Of a stretch of 64,000 nucleotides of DNA, positions 16,250-24,345 are shown piece by piece (positions within the stretch are counted from its first letter, which is position 1; the number at the start of each line of letters is the position of its first letter). Source of the stretch: Marinimicrococcus sp033875255. GTDB lineage: Bacteria; Pseudomonadota; Alphaproteobacteria; Geminicoccales; Geminicoccaceae. The stretch is from positions 124,001 to 188,000 of the forward strand of contig JAWZSN010000006.1 of NCBI GenBank assembly GCA_033875255.1. The letters run 5' to 3'. A program made the position numbers and the translations under genes. The notes below the pieces were generated by a model. The model was given only the letters and a program-made list of their open reading frames with translations, searched no databases and had not been told where the DNA came from.

Positions 16250-17188
16250 ATGACCAGCAAGACCCCACTTCTCATCGGCACGCGCGGCTCGCCCCTGGCC
16301 CTCGCCCAAGCGCGCATGGCGCTTGCGGCACTGGCGGAGCGGGACCCCGCCCTGGCCGAGCCGGGTGCCGCCGAGATTCGCGTCATCAAGACCACCGGCG
16401 ACAGTATCCAGGACCGCCCGCTCACCGAGATCGGCGGCAAGGGCCTGTTCACCAAGGAACTCCAGGAAGCGCTCTACGCCCGCGAGATCGACATCGCCGT
16501 CCATTCCATGAAGGACGTGGCGACGGTGCTGCCGGACGGACTGACGATCGGCTGCATGCTGCCGCGCGAGGATCCGCGCGACGTGCTCCTGGCCCGCGGG
16601 GTCACCTCGCTGGGCGGCCTGCCGCAGGGTGCGGTGGTGGGCACCGCGTCGCTTCGCCGCGCCGCGCAGCTGCTGGCGCTCCGTCCCGACCTGCGGGTGG
16701 TGACCCTGCGCGGCAACGTGCAGCGCCGGCTGGCGCGCCTCGAGAGCGGCGAGATCGACGCCACCATGCTGGCCATGGCCGGCCTCCTGCGGCTGCAGAT
16801 GGGTACTGCAGGAGGCACGCCGCTCGAGCCGGAGGAGATGCTGCCCGCCCCGGCGCAGGGCGCCATAGGGATCGAGCATCGCGCCGACGACGCCGACGTG
16901 GCCGAGCGGCTCGCTGCCATCTCGCACGCCCCCACCTTCGCCCGAGTCACCACCGAGCGCGCCTTCCTGCGCGTGCTCGACGGCTCCTGCCGGACACCGA
17001 TCGCCGCGCTCGCCACCTTCGAAGGCGAGCGGCTCCGCCTGCGCGGCCTGGTGGCCAAGCCCGACGGCAGCCGGGTAGAACAGGTCGAATCGTGGGGTGC
17101 CGCCGGCGAGGCGCAGGAGTTGGGCGAGCGGGCGGGTGCCGATGTGCGTGCCCGGCTCGGCAACCACTATCCGTCTGGCTGGTTGTGA
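16250..17188 (+). CDS. hemC: Porphobilinogen deaminase (hydroxymethylbilane synthase)
   Basis: HemC joins four porphobilinogen molecules into hydroxymethylbilane in the cytoplasmic heme pathway. The 312-residue sequence is textbook: IGTRGSPLALAQA, VIKTTGDSIQDRPL, GGKGLFTKELQEALYAREIDIAVHSMKD, GTASLRRAAQL and LRGNVQRRLARL. Cys247 in DGSCRTPIAA carries the dipyrromethane cofactor. It opens a unit with hemD, the mitofilin-like gene and hemY, all on the plus strand. Confidence 0.98.
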   Translation: MTSKTPLLIGTRGSPLALAQARMALAALAERDPALAEPGAAEIRVIKTTGDSIQDRPLTEIGGKGLFTKELQEALYAREIDIAVHSMKDVATVLPDGLTIGCMLPREDPRDVLLARGVTSLGGLPQGAVVGTASLRRAAQLLALRPDLRVVTLRGNVQRRLARLESGEIDATMLAMAGLLRLQMGTAGGTPLEPEEMLPAPAQGAIGIEHRADDADVAERLAAISHAPTFARVTTERAFLRVLDGSCRTPIAALATFEGERLRLRGLVAKPDGSRVEQVESWGAAGEAQELGERAGADVRARLGNHYPSGWL

Positions 17189-17224
17189 TAGACTGATCCT
17201 CCAGGGAATGTTCGGAAGCCATTG

Positions 17225-17938
17225 ATGCTCGTGCTCGTTACCCGGCCGCGCAGCCAGTCTCTCGTTACCGCGCGGGCCCTGCATGCGATGGGCCATCGTG
17301 TGATCATCGACCCGATGCTGCTGATCCGCTCGGTCCCCCATGAGCCGCTCGCCAGCGAAGGCGTGGCGGCGATCCTGCTGACGAGCCGGCACGGGGCAAC
17401 CGGACTCGACGAGCGTTTCCGGCATCTGCCGATCTTCGCGGTCGGCCGCGCCACTGCCGCTGCGGCGCGCTCGCGCGGCTTCGCGGACATCCGCACGGGC
17501 CCGGGCGACGGCGCGGCGTTAGCGCGGCTGGTGAGCGAGCAGCTGGCGCCCGGAGACGGCACCATCCTCCATGTCTGCGGGGAGGAGACCCGCCCCGAGC
17601 TCGCCCAGGCGCTGCGCGAGGCCGGCTACGACTACCAGCGCAGCGTGGTCTACCGCGCCGACGCTGCCGGGACACTCTCCAGCCGCACCGTCGGCGCGCT
17701 GCGCGAGGGGGCCCTGGGTGCCGCCCTGTTCTTCTCGCCGCGGACCGCCGGCACCTTTCGCGGCCTGCTCGAGCAGGCCTCGCTCGACCGTGCCGTGAGC
17801 CCCGTCACCGCGGTCTGCCTGTCCGAGACGATCGCCGACGAGGTGCGCGGACTGGGCTGGCGGGACATACGGATTGCCGTGGAGCGCGACCAGGCCGCCG
17901 TGCTGGCCTGCCTTGAGGCCGCGGCGGAGGAATGCTAG
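17225..17938 (+). CDS. hemD: Uroporphyrinogen-III synthase
   Basis: HemD cyclises hydroxymethylbilane with inversion of ring D. The family is poorly conserved, but the 237-residue length, the N-terminal LVTRPRSQSLVTARALHAMGH, the AILLTSRHGATGL strand, the central FAVGRATAAAARSRGFADIRTGPGDGAAL and the C-terminal AALFFSPRTAGTF plus CLSETIADEVRGLGW all fit. Its place 36 bases after hemC confirms it. The ATG at 17225 is preferred to a TTG directly before it. Confidence 0.93.
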   Translation: MLVLVTRPRSQSLVTARALHAMGHRVIIDPMLLIRSVPHEPLASEGVAAILLTSRHGATGLDERFRHLPIFAVGRATAAAARSRGFADIRTGPGDGAALARLVSEQLAPGDGTILHVCGEETRPELAQALREAGYDYQRSVVYRADAAGTLSSRTVGALREGALGAALFFSPRTAGTFRGLLEQASLDRAVSPVTAVCLSETIADEVRGLGWRDIRIAVERDQAAVLACLEAAAEEC

Positions 17939-18022
17939 CCGGTTCGGGCCGGCCCGTGCACGGGCTGGCGCAACTGACCACGATCTTTCACCTTGCTGAG
18001 ATAACACGGGAGAACCGCCGGG

Positions 18023-19681
18023 ATGTCGCGTCAAAGGCAGAAAAGGCCGGAGCGCTCCACCGCCTCGCCGCAGTCCCGGAGTCCCGAGCCCGGCAAGACC
18101 CAGGAGCAGGCTTCTGGCGGGCCCGCTGCCAAGACTCCCGACACCACGCCCGATAGCGCCAAAAGCGCAGGCGCGGCCCGGCCCGAGACGCCCGCCAGGG
18201 CAAGCGAGCCGGCCGGCACGCCGGCAACCGGAACGGCCGGCGGCGCGGGCGCGGCCCCGGGCTCCACGGCCGCTGGCGGCGGCACCCCGGGCAGCCGTCC
18301 CGAGCAGCCGGCCGCCAAGCCGGAGACTCCGGGCGCGGCAGCCACAGGCGCCAAGCCTGACGAGGACGGCAAAGGCGCGGCGACGGCGAAGCGCGACGCG
18401 GGCACGCCCGAGCCGCTGGCGAAGACCGTCGATGTGGCGCACATCGCGCCCGGCGCCACGGCAGCAAAGCCCGCATCGACCGAGGGCCGGCAGGCGCCTC
18501 CCGCCGGCGCGTCAAGCAGTGCTGCCGGCAAGGCCGGCGCGACGCCGGGCGGCCGGCCATCTGGCTCGGGCGGCGAGCCGCCGGCACCGCCGGCACCGCC
18601 ACGCCGCGAACCCAGGCAGCGGAGCGTCCTGCCCGCGGCCCTGCTGGGCGGCCTGATCGGCGGCGCGGTGATGGCTGGCGGCGCCTATTACTGGCTCGAG
18701 CTGCAGCCGCCGCGGCTCCCGCCGGAGCTGCAGACGCGCCTGACCCAGCTCGAGACCCGCGGCGCCGAGCTGGGCGACCGCGATGCCGGGCTCGCCAACG
18801 GCCTCGAGGGGCTCGCTTCACGGCTCGACGCGCTGGAGGCCCGCCCCGCGACACAGGCCGCCGGCACCGTGCCCGAGGATCTGTCCGATCGCATCGCGGC
18901 GCTGGAGGAGAAGACCGCCTCGACGTCGCAACGGCTGGGCGAGTTGGCGGGCACGACGGACGATCTGGCCGGCCGCCTGCAGGGCGTGAACCTGCAGACC
19001 CTGGCGGGTCTGCCCGAGCGGATCGAGAGCCTCGCCGGCCGGGCCGAGCAGGGCGGCGCTGCCATCGACGGGCTCCGCCAGTCGGTGCAGCAGCTGGAGG
19101 AGCGCCTGACCGGGCTCGAGCAGCAGCTCGCCGAGGCCGAGCGCCGCGCCGCCCGGGCGCCGGCCGTCTCGCTGGCTGCGGGTGACGCGGAGCGTGCCTT
19201 GGCCGAGGGCGGCTCGCTGATGCCGGCGGTCGAGAAGCTGCGCGAGCTGGCGGCGGACGACCAGACGATCCTCGCCGCCGCCGACCGGCTGGCCGAGGCC
19301 GAGAAGGCAGGCATCACGCCGCTGGGCGCGCTGCGCGAGCGGCTCGAGGCGCTGCGCCCGGACCTTGCAGGCGGCCCGGCCGAGGACGCTGCCGGAGAGG
19401 ATGGCTGGCTGGCCTCGACCCGCCGCAACCTCATGGGGCTGGTGAAGCTCCAGCCGGTGGACGAGAAGGCCCAGGAGCGCCAGGCCATCGTCGAGCAGGC
19501 CGCCGAGGAGCTGGCCGCCGGCAATCTCGCGGCAGCCCGCGATCTCGTCTCCTCGCTCGCCAGCAAGGGCGACGCCGAGGCGCAGGCCTGGGTCGACGCG
19601 GCCACCCCGCGTGTCGAGGCGCAGGACGCCATCGAGACATTGCGCAAGCGGTCGCGGGCGATGCTCGCGGCGGCTGGCTGA
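18023..19681 (+). CDS. Mitofilin/Mic60-like inner-membrane protein of the heme operon
   Basis: This 552-residue protein has a very long Ala/Pro/Gly/Lys-rich disordered N-terminus (about residues 1-198). One transmembrane helix follows (about 200-222, LPAALLGGLIGGAVMAGGAYYW), then a coiled-coil region of heptads (about 230-400, rich in Leu/Glu/Arg) and a C-terminal mitofilin-type domain (DGWLASTRRNLMGLVKLQPV, then EELAAGNLAAARDLVSSLASKGDAEAQAWVDAA). Alphaproteobacterial Mic60, the ancestor of the mitochondrial crista-junction protein, sits between hemD and hemY exactly as here and bends the cytoplasmic membrane. The disordered head is unusually long. Identity rests on context, topology and the C-terminal helices. 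Confidence 0.85.
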   Translation: MSRQRQKRPERSTASPQSRSPEPGKTQEQASGGPAAKTPDTTPDSAKSAGAARPETPARASEPAGTPATGTAGGAGAAPGSTAAGGGTPGSRPEQPAAKPETPGAAATGAKPDEDGKGAATAKRDAGTPEPLAKTVDVAHIAPGATAAKPASTEGRQAPPAGASSSAAGKAGATPGGRPSGSGGEPPAPPAPPRREPRQRSVLPAALLGGLIGGAVMAGGAYYWLELQPPRLPPELQTRLTQLETRGAELGDRDAGLANGLEGLASRLDALEARPATQAAGTVPEDLSDRIAALEEKTASTSQRLGELAGTTDDLAGRLQGVNLQTLAGLPERIESLAGRAEQGGAAIDGLRQSVQQLEERLTGLEQQLAEAERRAARAPAVSLAAGDAERALAEGGSLMPAVEKLRELAADDQTILAAADRLAEAEKAGITPLGALRERLEALRPDLAGGPAEDAAGEDGWLASTRRNLMGLVKLQPVDEKAQERQAIVEQAAEELAAGNLAAARDLVSSLASKGDAEAQAWVDAATPRVEAQDAIETLRKRSRAMLAAAG

Positions 19682-19715
19682 TTATCCAGCGCGGCACGAT
19701 TGGATCCAGACCATC

Positions 19716-21170
19716 ATGATCCGTACGCTCATCTTCATCGCGATCGTTGCCGCCGCGGCTGCCGGCGTCGACTGGCTGGCGAGCAATCCAGGCATGTTCC
19801 TGGTGGAGTGGCGCGGCTACCGCTTCGAGACCAGTGTCGGCATCGCCCTGTTGGGCGTCGGCCTCTTCGCGGTGCTGGTCACCATCCTCTTCGAGATCCT
19901 GCGCTGGCTGGGCGCCCTGCCCCGGCGGGTGCGCGACAACCGGCGCCACAAGCGCGAGGTCCGCGGCTACCGCGAGCTCGCGAGCGGCCTGATGGCGGCA
20001 GCGGCCGGCGACCGGCATGCAGCCCGCCTGCACAGCCGGCAGTCCGCCAAGCTGCTGCCCGAGGCGCCGGGCGTGCTGCTGCTGTCGGCCCAGACGGCCC
20101 AGCTCGAAGGCAATGACGAGGAGGCCGGCCACACCTACCGGCGCATGCTCGAGGCACCCGAGACCGAGCTTGCCGGCCTGCGCGGCCTGCTCGCCCAGGC
20201 AGCCAAGGCCGACGACCGCGCCGAAGGGCTCGAGCTCGCCCGCCGCGCCTATGCCCGCAATCCCGGCCTGCCCTGGGTGGTCACCACCTTCTTCGAGCTG
20301 CTGACCCGCCACGAGCGCTGGAGCGAGGCGCTGGCGCTGGTCGACCGGCTCGAGTCCCTCAAGCTGCTGGATGCCGCCGAGGCGCGCGCCCACCGCACCA
20401 CCCTCAACTACCTGGTGGCACGCGACCTGCTGCGCGAGGAGAAGCACAAGGAGGCCTACACCAAGGCGCTCAAGGCCTTCCGCCTCACCCCGGCCTTCGC
20501 GCCGGCGCCGATTCTCGCCGCCGAGGCGGGAGCCGCGCTGGGCCACAAGCGCCGCCGCCGGCGGCTGCTCGAGCAGGCCTGGGAGCTGGCGCCGCACCCC
20601 GACATCGCCAGGGCCTATGCCGATCTCGTGCCCGGCGAGACCCCGAACGAGCGCCGCAAGCGTTTCGAGCGGCTGCGCAAGCGCCGTCCGCGCGACGCCG
20701 AGACCCACATGGTCCTGGCCGAGGTGGCGCTGGCGGCCCAGCAGGCCGATGCCGCCAAGGTGCAGATCGAGATGATCCCCGAGGACGAGCTCACCGCCCG
20801 CGCCTGCCGGATCATGGCCGAGGCGGAGCGGGCGCTGGGTGCCGATGCCGCCAAGGTCGACAGGTGGGAGAGCCGCGCCCACGAGGCCAAGGCCGATCCC
20901 GCGTGGATCTGCGAGGATACCGGCGAGACCATGCCCGCCTGGACGCCGTTCAGCCGACGCGGCCGGTTCAACCAGGTCTCGTGGGGCACGCCGCTGAAGG
21001 TGGCACAGCTCGTGTCCGAGACGCCGGCAACCCTGGTCCTGGCCCGTCCCGCCGAGCCCGCGGCGCCCGCCGCAGCGCCGGAGCCCCGCACCGCACCCGC
21101 CGCCGAGGCGGCTGACGGCGAGCCGGCCCGCGAGGAAAAAGTCGCACCAGCCGCCACGCCCGTGGCCTGA
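19716..21170 (+). CDS. hemY: HemY-family protein (TPR, heme-operon membrane protein)
   Basis: HemY proteins have two N-terminal transmembrane helices (residues 1-20 and about 38-62; WRGYRFETS lies between them as the typical loop) followed by tetratricopeptide repeats. They assist late heme synthesis at the membrane and are not the unrelated protoporphyrinogen oxidase of the same name. The 484-residue product has the family opening MIRTLIFIAIVAAAAAGVDWL, NPGMFLVEW and RRHKREVRGYRELASGLMAAAAGD, with TPR-like helices after. The C-terminal WICEDTGETMPAWTPFS motif and an Ala/Pro tail end it. The start at 19716 replaces a longer open frame overlapping the mitofilin gene. Confidence 0.9.
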   Translation: MIRTLIFIAIVAAAAAGVDWLASNPGMFLVEWRGYRFETSVGIALLGVGLFAVLVTILFEILRWLGALPRRVRDNRRHKREVRGYRELASGLMAAAAGDRHAARLHSRQSAKLLPEAPGVLLLSAQTAQLEGNDEEAGHTYRRMLEAPETELAGLRGLLAQAAKADDRAEGLELARRAYARNPGLPWVVTTFFELLTRHERWSEALALVDRLESLKLLDAAEARAHRTTLNYLVARDLLREEKHKEAYTKALKAFRLTPAFAPAPILAAEAGAALGHKRRRRRLLEQAWELAPHPDIARAYADLVPGETPNERRKRFERLRKRRPRDAETHMVLAEVALAAQQADAAKVQIEMIPEDELTARACRIMAEAERALGADAAKVDRWESRAHEAKADPAWICEDTGETMPAWTPFSRRGRFNQVSWGTPLKVAQLVSETPATLVLARPAEPAAPAAAPEPRTAPAAEAADGEPAREEKVAPAATPVA

Positions 21171-21180
21171 TAGCGCATCC

Positions 21181-21214
21181 GGCGGCCGGTAAAGGCGCTT
21201 GCCTCCCGGCCGCC
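21181..21214 (+). terminator. Hairpin after hemY
   Basis: A 9-base stem, GGCGGCCGG with CCGGCCGCC, has a 16-base loop and no T-run. It begins 11 bases after the hemY stop and overlaps the tRNA promoter region. It may stop read-through from the heme operon into the tRNA gene. Confidence 0.4.
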
Positions 21215-21226
21215 GATGGCTATAGT
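21199..21226 (+). promoter_or_regulatory. Sigma70-like promoter of tRNA-Thr
   Basis: TTGCCT at 21199-21204 and TATAGT at 21221-21226 are separated by 16 bases and sit just upstream of the tRNA (first base 21237). The AT-rich hexamer stands out in this GC-rich setting. Confidence 0.6.
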
Positions 21227-21236
21227 GCGCGCGCAC

Positions 21237-21313
21237 GCCGCAGTAGCTCAGTCCGGTAGAGCAACGCATTCGTAATGCGTGGGTCGGGGGTTCGAATCCC
21301 TTCTGCGGCACCA
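21237..21313 (+). tRNA. tRNA-Thr (anticodon CGU)
   Basis: The cloverleaf folds completely. The acceptor stem GCCGCAG pairs with CTGCGGC. The D-arm contains AGCTCAGTCCGGTAGAGC. The anticodon stem ACGCA/TGCGT holds the loop TTCGTAA with anticodon CGU, and the T-arm contains GGTTCGAATCC. The CCA end is encoded (21311-21313). The anticodon arm matches enterobacterial tRNA-Thr(CGU). The CRISPR-Cas locus begins about 210 bases downstream. Confidence 0.97.
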
Positions 21314-21526
21314 GCCCCACGACATCGCCGAACGCGACCTGCCGCGAAAAGCGCGGCCTTGGCGCTCGCGACGGCCCCCATCTCCTCTCGACCGGACCCA
21401 AGCCGTCGGCGTGGGCGCCCGCCTGCTCCGCCAGCAGCCGGCCCGCCATCTCGTGCCGAGCGCCGTTGCGGCACGAGCGGAACGGCCTCCCGACCATCTG
21501 CTCGCTACTGCCCGGTTCTGCCCGCC
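21314..21526. other. No gene seen between the tRNA and CRISPR array 1
   Basis: The stretch is GC-rich with no credible coding frame on either strand; open frames here are antisense to the tRNA or run into CRISPR repeats. It is the trailer (old) end of array 1. It does not resemble the leader sequences, and no integrase fragment or obvious copy of the tRNA 3' end was found in it. Confidence 0.5.
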
Positions 21527-22347
21527 GGTCGATCCCCGCGCGTGCGGGGGAGCCGTCGCCCACCACAAAGCAAGCGAAACGGTCGGGGGTCGATCCCCGC
21601 GCGTGCGGGGGAGCCGCCTGCCAGCGGTAGAACCCGTCCGCCAGCCAGGGTCGATCCCCGCGCGTGCGGGGGAGCCTGGTTGTAAGGTATCCACGGCAGC
21701 CGCAGGTCGGGTCGATCCCCGCGCGTGCGGGGGAGCCCTTCTTCGGCGGCGGATCCTCGCCGTCACCGCCGGTCGATCCCCGCGCGTGCGGGGGAGCCAC
21801 GAAGTCCGCGATGCCCAGCGGGTCGGCCGCGGGTCGATCCCCGCGCGTGCGGGGGAGCCCCGAGCTGCACGCTGTCCAGCCAGCTCTCCTGGGGTCGATC
21901 CCCGCGCGTGCGGGGGAGCCCGCGATAGCTAAGTGCCTGAATCGCCATCAAAAGGTCGATCCCCGCGCGTGCGGGGGAGCCAGCATTCAGGTTTCGTATC
22001 GAGAGTGATGGTAAGGTCGATCCCCGCGCGTGCGGGGGAGCCTGCCCTACCTGGCGTTGCTCGACCCGCCACAGAGGTCGATCCCCGCGCGTGCGGGGGA
22101 GCCACCACGCCAACACCAGGAATGCGCGAGAAAAAAGGTCGATCCCCGCGCGTGCGGGGGAGCCATGTTAGGGACCTTTTCCTGTACGGCGACCAATGGT
22201 CGATCCCCGCGCGTGCGGGGGAGCCTGCCCTTGCGGAGCCCGGCGACGGCTACATCGGGGTCGATCCCCGCGCGTGCGGGGGAGCCATGGAAGCTGATCC
22301 GCAGTCGCCGGCAGGCCATGGTCGATCCCCGCGCGTGCGGGGGAGCC
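21527..22347 (-). CRISPR. CRISPR array 1, type I-E, 14 repeats and 13 spacers
   Basis: Fourteen identical 28-base repeats recur at an exact 61-base period, leaving thirteen 33-base spacers. On the plus strand each begins GGTCGATCCCCGC, has the centre GCGT and ends GCGGGGGAGCC. The reverse complement resembles the E. coli type I-E repeat (GGGGATCGACC corresponding to GGGGATAAACC). Together with the leader at the right-hand end, this shows the array is read on the minus strand, just downstream of cas2. The newest spacer is therefore at 22287-22319 and the oldest at 21555-21587. Two spacers (22104-22136 and 22165-22197) have near-identical partners in array 2. A third (21921-21953) overlaps an array 2 spacer by 16 bases. 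Confidence 0.97.
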
Positions 22348-22452
22348 TCTAGGCGGTAAGAGCATGAAAAATCTACAATGTCAAAGAGCGTGCTGGCGAG
22401 CTGTCTGTCAGGATGCTCTATTAACGGTTGTGACGAGCCCGCCGTCGAGACT
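22348..22452 (-). promoter_or_regulatory. Leader of CRISPR array 1, overlapping the 3' end of cas2
   Basis: These 105 bases align without gaps to 33237-33341 beside array 2, with 66 identical positions (63%) counted by eye. The best block is at 22371-22397. A minus-strand TTGACA (22379-22384) lies 32 bases from the first repeat in both leaders, a likely -35 box of the pre-crRNA promoter; a weak -10 follows about 17 bases on. The leader is AT-richer than its surroundings. Its distal 45 bases (22408-22452) lie inside the cas2 reading frame. Confidence 0.8.
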
Positions 22453-22704
22453 GACAAAAGTCCGGGCCGGCAGGCCCAGGGTGCGCAGGCCCTGGCCGCA
22501 GGGCTCCTTGGGGTCGCGCCAGGTCATGACGATGGAGCCGCCGCCGAGCGCGGCGTGCCAGTCGGCGAGGACCGTCCAGACCCGCTCGCGGACCCCGGCG
22601 CTCATCCGCGGCGCGGTGTAGACGCCGGGCGCTATCTCCAGCATGCAGGAGGCCAGGAAGCCGCGGAACCGGTCGGCCACGTCGCTGGTGACGATCACCA
22701 CCAT
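22408..22704 (-). CDS. cas2: CRISPR-associated endoribonuclease-fold protein Cas2 (type I-E)
   Basis: Cas2 forms the dimer at the centre of the Cas1-Cas2 integration complex. The 98-residue sequence has the type I-E form: a beta-strand start MVVIVTSDVADRFRGFLASCMLEIAPGVYTAP, then VRERVWTVLADWHAALGGGSIVMTWRDPKEPCGQGLRTLG. It starts 6 bases after the cas1 stop and is the last gene of the operon. Its final codons are shared with the conserved leader sequence of array 1, which may constrain the C-terminal tail (TTVNRAS). Confidence 0.95.
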   Translation of the reverse strand: MVVIVTSDVADRFRGFLASCMLEIAPGVYTAPRMSAGVRERVWTVLADWHAALGGGSIVMTWRDPKEPCGQGLRTLGLPARTFVSLDGGLVTTVNRAS

Positions 22705-22710
22705 GGAGCC

Positions 22711-23580
22711 TCAAGCCTCCGCCTCGAACAGCTTCTTGATACGGTCGATGAGACCGTCGATCAGGTTCTCCTTGCGAAAGGCAGCGCCGGCCCGGCGGCG
22801 CACCTCGCGCTCCAGCGCCAGGGCGGGATCGTCCATGCAGGCGCGGGCGGCGGCGAAGGCCACCGGCACGGTGACGGTGGTGCGCACGAGATCGGCGATG
22901 TCGAGCACGAAGGCGCTGGCGCTGTCCTCGTGGACGAAGCCCAGCTGGGGGATGGTGGCGGTGGCCGCCACGGCGATGAGGGCTGCCGCCTCGACACAGG
23001 TGGCGGCGTGGTTGATGGCCTGGTTGGGCAGGTCGGCGGCACCGGGATTCTGCCGGTCGTAGCGCCGGCCGTGCCACGGCACGCGATGCTGGCGGGCCAG
23101 CAGCCGGTAGGCCTCCTTGATCCGCGCCCCCTCGATGCCGCGCAGCACGTCGGGGCTCTGGTGCGGCGGCACCTCGCCGAAGCGCAGGGCGAACATCCGC
23201 CGGGCGATGCCGAGGCGCGTGTCGGGATCGGCCCACAGCCGCGCCTGGCGGCGGGCCAGCGCGCTGTCGTCGGGGCCGATCTGCGGGGCCGAGTAGAGCC
23301 GCACCCCTCCCTCGCCCACCGCCACGAGGCCGGTGCCGTGGCGGGCCAGCAGGCGCAGCGCGTCGTGGCTCACCGAGCTGCCGGGCCCGAGCAGCACCAG
23401 CGAGAGGGTCTGGAAAGGGATGGCGTAGTCGCCGGCGGCGAGGCTGTCGGAGCCGGCCGCCCGGAAGCGCAGCGTGCCGTCCTCGACATAGAGCTGGCCG
23501 CGCTCCAGCCACACCAGGCCGTGCCGATCGGCGTGGGGAATGCGCGCCGTCTCGAGCCCGAGCCGCCCCGCCAGCACCAT
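22711..23580 (-). CDS. cas1: CRISPR integrase Cas1 (type I-E)
   Basis: Cas1 inserts new spacers at the leader-repeat junction. The 289-residue protein has the two-domain Cas1 layout. An N-terminal beta domain (VWLERGQLYVEDGTLRF) precedes the helical catalytic domain with the metal ligands expected in RIKEAYRLLARQ (Glu), FVHEDSASAFVLDIADLVR (His, then Asp) and the conserved PNQAINHAATC. The basic C-terminus is RKENLIDGLIDRIKKLFEAEA. It starts 3 bases after the cas6e stop. All expected active-site regions are intact. Confidence 0.97.
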   Translation of the reverse strand: MVLAGRLGLETARIPHADRHGLVWLERGQLYVEDGTLRFRAAGSDSLAAGDYAIPFQTLSLVLLGPGSSVSHDALRLLARHGTGLVAVGEGGVRLYSAPQIGPDDSALARRQARLWADPDTRLGIARRMFALRFGEVPPHQSPDVLRGIEGARIKEAYRLLARQHRVPWHGRRYDRQNPGAADLPNQAINHAATCVEAAALIAVAATATIPQLGFVHEDSASAFVLDIADLVRTTVTVPVAFAAARACMDDPALALEREVRRRAGAAFRKENLIDGLIDRIKKLFEAEA

Positions 23581-23583
23581 GGC

Positions 23584-24345
23584 TCAGCGTCCTGGCGGGC
23601 GCAGCAGGAGCATGCCGAAGCCGAACGCCCGGTGCCGGCCGACGCCGCGCGCGAGGAGAGCGGCGAAGGCGTCGGGGTCGGCGACGCGCAGCCTGCCGGC
23701 CAGCACCGCATCCGGCCGCCGCGCGGCGCCGCGGCCGCGCGCCAGAAGGCGGCGTGGCGGCCCCTCGGCCGTGGCAGTCCGACCGGTGGGCGAGGCGTGG
23801 CTGCGGCGCACCAGCGGCGCCAGCGAGAACCGCGTCAGGCGCACGTCCTCCAGCGCCGCCCCGCCGGCAGCGAGCTTGTCCCCGAGCCAGCCGGCATAGA
23901 CGATCTCGCGCGCCAAAGCCTCGTCCGGCGCGGCTTGCGCCCGGTGCAGGAAAACGTCCTGCTCGCGCAGCCGCCCCGCCTCCGTCTTGCCGCGCACCAG
24001 TGGGCAAAGCCGCGCCTCGAAGCCCAGCACCGTGCCCGCCGCGAAACGCTGCGGCATCTTCTTGCTGGCGATCTCGTCCTTGGGGAAGATCCGGTCGAGA
24101 TCGGGCTCGGCCAGCGCCAGAGCGTCGCGCAGCACCGCCTCGCCGGCTGGCCCGTAGCCCAGCAAACGCGGCGGTGCCGCCGGCGTCTCGAGCAGGCGGA
24201 AGGGCTGCGGTGCGGCACTGCCGAACGCATCGCGCAGCGCCCGGTGCAGCAGATAACCGGGATCGTGGTCGGGCAGGCCGCGCGCATGGGCGAAGCGGAA
24301 CAGGGCGGCGAGGTCGGGGCGAAGCTGGACGAGGTTGAGGCTCAT
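23584..24345 (-). CDS. cas6e: crRNA-processing endoribonuclease Cas6e (Cse3/CasE)
   Basis: Cas6e cuts the repeat hairpin of the pre-crRNA and stays bound to its 3' end within Cascade. The 253-residue protein has the family's DPGYLLHRALRDAFG near residue 30, carrying the likely catalytic Tyr/His pair, a second ferredoxin-like half, and the C-terminal glycine-rich loop RHRAFGFGMLLL. The ATG overlaps the cas5 stop as TGATG. A much longer open frame reaching back to 24798 is a shadow over cas5. Confidence 0.95.
   Translation of the reverse strand: MSLNLVQLRPDLAALFRFAHARGLPDHDPGYLLHRALRDAFGSAAPQPFRLLETPAAPPRLLGYGPAGEAVLRDALALAEPDLDRIFPKDEIASKKMPQRFAAGTVLGFEARLCPLVRGKTEAGRLREQDVFLHRAQAAPDEALAREIVYAGWLGDKLAAGGAALEDVRLTRFSLAPLVRRSHASPTGRTATAEGPPRRLLARGRGAARRPDAVLAGRLRVADPDAFAALLARGVGRHRAFGFGMLLLRPPGR

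Noticed and set aside
16193..17425. N-terminal extension of tsaD across hemC
   Set aside because: The extension is antisense to hemC and tsaD has normal length without it.
21220..21474. Minus-strand frame with EGIRTPDPRITNALLYRTEL
   Set aside because: It is the well-known spurious translation antisense to a tRNA gene.
21314..21526. Leader of array 1 on the left-hand (tRNA) side
   Set aside because: This side is GC-rich and unlike anything at array 2, whereas the right-hand flanks of both arrays align with each other and repeat polarity matches leftward transcription.
21527..22347. Open frames on both strands reading repeated RGSPRVRGS / DPRACGGA / PARAGIDR blocks
   Set aside because: They are translations of CRISPR repeats; the 61-base period is not a multiple of three, so all frames stay open by composition.
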